Shown: positions 61,154 to 64,000 of the stretch, piece after piece
Position numbering within the stretch: position 1 is the stretch's first letter
Layout of the letters: each line of letters opens with the position of its first letter
From: Protofrankia sp963555925
GTDB taxonomy: Bacteria > Actinomycetota > Actinomycetes > Frankiales > Frankiaceae
Direction: 5' to 3'
Assembly: GCA_963555925.1 (NCBI GenBank)
Contig: CAUVXJ010000056.1
Location: 10,445 to 74,444, forward strand
DNA: 64,000 bases
Made by a program: the position numbers and the translations under genes
Notes under the pieces: generated by a model
What the model was told of the DNA's origin: nothing
The model's database searches: none
Seen by the model: only the letters and a program-made list of their open reading frames with translations

Positions 61154-63055
61154 ATGGCCAAAGCTGTCGGAATCGACCTCGGAACGACCAACTCCGTGAT
61201 CGCGGCATGGGAGGGCGGTGAGCCCACCGTCGTCCCGAATGCCGAGGGCTCGCGCACGACCCCGTCCGTGGTCGCCTTCACCGAACCCGGTGAACGTCTG
61301 GTCGGCCAGCTGGCGCGACGGCAGGCGATCCTGAACCCCAAGGGCACGATCTACTCGGCCAAGCGTTTCATCGGCCGGCGCTACGACGAGGTGGCAAGCG
61401 AGGCCAAGGCGGTCACGTTCGACGTCGTGCCCGGCCCTGACGAGCTCGCCCGCTTCCAGGTCCGGGGGAAACTGTCCGCCCCCGAAGAGATCAGCGCGAT
61501 GATATTGCGCAAGCTCGCTGACGACGCCGGGAAGTTCCTGGGCGAGAAGGTCACCGAAGCGGTCGTCACCGTCCCGGCCTACTTCAACGACGCCCAGCGC
61601 ACGGCGACCCGGGACGCCGGAAAGATCGCAGGACTCGGCGTGCTGAGAATCATCAACGAGCCGACCGCGGCGGCGCTGGCCTATGGGCTGGACAAACGTC
61701 AGCACGAGAGCGTGATGGTGTTCGACCTCGGCGGCGGGACCTTCGACGTGAGCATCCTCGATGTCGGAGACGGTGTGGTCGAGGTGCGTTCGACCGCCGG
61801 GGACACCCATCTGGGCGGCGACGACTTCGACCGCAGGCTGGTCGACCACCTTGCGGACGACTTCCGACGCGAGCAGGGCATCGACCTGCGCGACGACCCG
61901 CAGGCGCTGCAACGGCTGTTCGAGGCCGCGGAAAAGGCGAAGGTGGAGCTCAGCTCGGTGACCCAGACGCAGATCAACCTTCCGTTCGTCACCGCGGACG
62001 CCGCCGGCCCGCGGCACCTGACCGCCACGATCATGCGGTCGACCTTCGAGCAGATCACCGCGGACCTCCTCGGTCGGTGTCTCGGGCCGGTCCGCCAGGC
62101 CATGGATGACGCGAAGGTGACCGGTGACGACCTCGACGAGGTCATCCTGGTCGGCGGCGCGACCCGGATGCCGGCCGTGCAGTCCCTTGTACGCAGGCTG
62201 ACCGGCGGCAAGGAACCGAACATGAGCGTCAACCCGGACGAGGTCGTGGCCCTGGGCGCCGCGATCCAGGCCGGGGTGCTCAAGGGCGAGGTCACCGATG
62301 TGCTGCTGCTCGACGTGACGCCGCTGTCGTTGGGGGTCGAGACCCGTGGCGGCGTCCTGACGAAGATCGTCGATCGGAACACGACGATCCCGGCGCGTCG
62401 CGCGGAGGTCTTCTCGACCGCGGAGGACAATCAGTCCGCGGTCGACGTCGTCGTGCTCCAGGGCGAGCGGGAACGCGCGGCCGACAACCGGGTGCTCGGC
62501 CGTTTCCAGCTGCACAACATCCGGCCGGCGCCACGGGGCGAACCGCAGGTCGAGGTCACCTTGGATGTCGACGCCAACGGCATCCTCAACGTCACCGCCC
62601 GCGACAAGGACACCGGTGCCCAGCAGGGCATCACCATCACCGAGAGCTCCAATCTGGACCGCGGCGAGATCGATCGGATGATGGCCGAGGCCGATCGCAA
62701 CCGCGCGCAGGACCAAGCGCTGCGCCAAGCGGTGGACGCCCGCAACGAGCTCGACGCCGTCGCCTACCAGGTCGAACGCCGGCTGGGAGAGCTCGGGGAC
62801 GCAGCCGCCGAACACGAGCGGGCACGGGCGGAGATGCTGGTCGGCCAGGCGCGTGAAGCCGTCCGGCAGGGCGCACCGCCCGACCGGGTCCGGCCGCTTA
62901 CATCCGAACTTCAGCAGGTCTATCACGGCCTGATGGCCGCCGGGACCCGACCCGACGGGCAGGCGGGCGCCACCGGCGGCTCGGCTGGTGGTCCAGCAGG
63001 CGGCGAGGACGTCATCGACGCGGACTTCGACCGAAGCGAGCCTGAGCGCTCATGA
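61154..63055 (+). CDS. dnaK: Chaperone DnaK
   Basis: 633 aa Hsp70. ATP-driven folding of unfolded proteins with GrpE and DnaJ. Starts AKAVGIDLGTTNSVIAAWEGG; then VPAYFNDAQRTATRDAGKIAGL, VFDLGGGTFDVSILD, ILVGGATRMPAVQ and the substrate domain. Ends in VIDADFD-like sequence, a short acidic tail. ATG 61154 has GGAGGAA 6 nt upstream. No HspR (HAIR) or CIRCE element is visible in the 162-nt upstream gap. Overlaps grpE by 4 nt. Confidence 0.96.
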   Translation: MAKAVGIDLGTTNSVIAAWEGGEPTVVPNAEGSRTTPSVVAFTEPGERLVGQLARRQAILNPKGTIYSAKRFIGRRYDEVASEAKAVTFDVVPGPDELARFQVRGKLSAPEEISAMILRKLADDAGKFLGEKVTEAVVTVPAYFNDAQRTATRDAGKIAGLGVLRIINEPTAAALAYGLDKRQHESVMVFDLGGGTFDVSILDVGDGVVEVRSTAGDTHLGGDDFDRRLVDHLADDFRREQGIDLRDDPQALQRLFEAAEKAKVELSSVTQTQINLPFVTADAAGPRHLTATIMRSTFEQITADLLGRCLGPVRQAMDDAKVTGDDLDEVILVGGATRMPAVQSLVRRLTGGKEPNMSVNPDEVVALGAAIQAGVLKGEVTDVLLLDVTPLSLGVETRGGVLTKIVDRNTTIPARRAEVFSTAEDNQSAVDVVVLQGERERAADNRVLGRFQLHNIRPAPRGEPQVEVTLDVDANGILNVTARDKDTGAQQGITITESSNLDRGEIDRMMAEADRNRAQDQALRQAVDARNELDAVAYQVERRLGELGDAAAEHERARAEMLVGQAREAVRQGAPPDRVRPLTSELQQVYHGLMAAGTRPDGQAGATGGSAGGPAGGEDVIDADFDRSEPERS

Positions 63056-63603
63056 CCTCCACCGACCCGCCTGCGCACACCTGCGACAGCCCGGGTGACC
63101 ATCCGGCGCCGGACGATGACCGGCCTGCGCTGGACGACAACCGGTCGGCGTTGGACGACCGGGAGGACCATCTGCTCCGGGCACTGGCCGATCTGGACAA
63201 CATGCGCAAGCGGTATGCAGGCGAGCTGCGTCGGGAGCGGGCGGCCGAACGCAGCACCGCGACGGCCGCCTGGCTGCCGGTGCTCGACAACCTCGAACGC
63301 GCGCTGGCCCACGCCGACGCCGACCCGAGCGTGATCGTGGCGGGGGTGCGGGCCGTGCGCGATCAGGCCGTGGAGGTACTGGACCGGCTCGGTTACCCAC
63401 GCCGCGACGAGGTGGGGGTGCCCTTCGACCCGGCCCGGCACGAGGTGGTGGCCGTCGTCGAGAACACCGGCGCGCCGCCGGGAACGGTCCTGGATGTGGT
63501 GCGTCCCGGCTACGGCGATGCCGAGCGGCAGCTGCGGCCGGAGGCCGTCGCCGTCAGTGGACGGCAGGATGGCGTCGCCGTCAGTGGACGGCAGCAGGAC
63601 TGA
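63052..63603 (+). CDS. grpE: Nucleotide-exchange factor GrpE
   Basis: 183 aa. Replaces ADP by ATP on DnaK. The central LLRALADLDNMRKRYAGELRRERAAERSTATAAWLPVLDNLERAL is the long dimerisation helix and start of the beta domain; VLDVVRPGYGDAERQLRPEAVAVSGRQ is its end. The N-terminus is a polar Asp-rich extension; the C-terminus repeats AVSGRQ. ATGA overlap with dnaK indicates coupled translation. Confidence 0.93.
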   Translation: MTSTDPPAHTCDSPGDHPAPDDDRPALDDNRSALDDREDHLLRALADLDNMRKRYAGELRRERAAERSTATAAWLPVLDNLERALAHADADPSVIVAGVRAVRDQAVEVLDRLGYPRRDEVGVPFDPARHEVVAVVENTGAPPGTVLDVVRPGYGDAERQLRPEAVAVSGRQDGVAVSGRQQD

Positions 63604-63608
63604 CAGCC

Positions 63609-64000
63609 ATGGCACGCGACTACTACGAGGTGCTCGGCGTGCCACGCGGTGCAGGCGCCGAGGAACTCCAACAGGCCTATCGCAAGCTCGCGCGCACCTA
63701 CCATCCCGACGTGAACGCCGATCCGGCCGCCGAGGAGCGGTTCAAGGAGGTCAACGAGGCATACAGCGTGTTGTCCGACCCGGGTACCCGGGCACGCTAC
63801 GACCGCTTCGGGCCGGACTTCCGCCAGATCCCGGCGGACTTTGACGAGCGGGCAGCCGCGGCGGGCTTCGGCCGAGGCGCACAGGGCCGAGGCGCACAGG
63901 GCCGAGGCGCGCGAGCCGGCGCCGACCGCGGGCGGACCCGACGCGGTGGTGGGACAGCCGCCGGGCAGGGCTTCGACGGCGGTGGGGGTTTCAGTGGTGA
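63609..64000 (+). CDS. dnaJ: DnaJ/CbpA-type co-chaperone, 5' part
   Basis: The first 130 residues; the gene runs off the window. MARDYYEVLGVPRGAGAEELQQ, HPD in ARTYHPDVNADP, FKEVNEAYSVLSDPGTRARYDRFG form a complete J domain that stimulates DnaK. Then a G-rich part with three GRGAQ-type repeats (15-nt DNA units near 63870-63915). Whether the zinc-finger domain of DnaJ or the CbpA layout follows cannot be seen. It starts 5 nt after grpE. Confidence 0.92.
   Translation, partial: MARDYYEVLGVPRGAGAEELQQAYRKLARTYHPDVNADPAAEERFKEVNEAYSVLSDPGTRARYDRFGPDFRQIPADFDERAAAAGFGRGAQGRGAQGRGARAGADRGRTRRGGGTAAGQGFDGGGGFSG

Noticed and set aside
60383..62926. 847-codon open frame antisense to cysC and dnaK
   Set aside because: dnaK and the APS kinase are unmistakable on the plus strand; the reverse frame lacks any recognisable domain.
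1..64000. CRISPR array or defence island
   Set aside because: No regularly spaced repeats with unique spacers and no cas, toxin-antitoxin, methylase or nuclease genes; the lone helicase at 7550 has no defence partner.

Overview
The window is a GC-rich actinobacterial chromosome segment, most likely from Frankia or a close relative. The evidence is very high GC in third codon positions, frequent GTG starts, phosphatidylinositol-mannoside genes (pgsA, acyltransferase, pimA), an SsgB-type sporulation protein, several actinobacteria-only DUF proteins, and the block ruvCAB-yajC-secD-secF-apt-rel next to yebC and pdxST, as in mycobacteria and Frankia. The genus is an inference; no rRNA is present. 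One run of 675 Ns (25813-26487) interrupts pdxT.

Layout. 1-5.8 kb: the tail of a short-chain dehydrogenase, a giant CtpI-like P-type ATPase and a small membrane-protein gene. 6-11.5 kb: a membrane-anchored cyclophilin, a superfamily II helicase, an XRE regulator and cutA. 11.7-28.5 kb, all on the minus strand: pdxS, pdxT, yebC, ruvC, ruvA, ruvB, yajC, secD, secF, apt and then two full-length RelA/SpoT-family genes in tandem. 27.8-31.3 kb: pgsA, acyltransferase, pimA and a LemA-like membrane protein, an operon with 4-nt overlaps at most junctions. 31.5-39.7 kb is a disturbed region: an EF-G-like GTPase gene inserted between pgsA and the HIT-family gene, palindromic repeat elements, a cytochrome P450 pseudogene split by a 205-bp miniature element, a Crp-type regulator, and an atypical tryptophanyl-tRNA synthetase. 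39.6-42.5 kb: four tRNA genes, ssgB and pabB. 42.8-46.5 kb: ferredoxin, cell-wall amidase, nicotinamidase-like protein and three conserved DUF genes. 47-53.7 kb: the TreX/TreY/TreZ route from glycogen to trehalose. 54-56 kb: zapE and a RibD-like reductase. 56.1-61 kb: sulfate activation (cysN, cysD, cysQ, fused cysC). 61-64 kb: dnaK, grpE and the start of dnaJ.

The most striking observation is the Rel pair. The copy next to apt keeps the (p)ppGpp synthetase signatures but has lost the metal-binding residues of the HD hydrolase. The copy just downstream keeps the hydrolase residues but has a degraded synthetase. This looks like a duplicated bifunctional Rel that split into one synthetase and one hydrolase. 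The second theme is small TA-flanked palindromic repeats. One family starts TAAGAGCG, and its first bases form the TAA stop codon of four genes in the window. All assignments rest on reading the sequence; no database search was possible.
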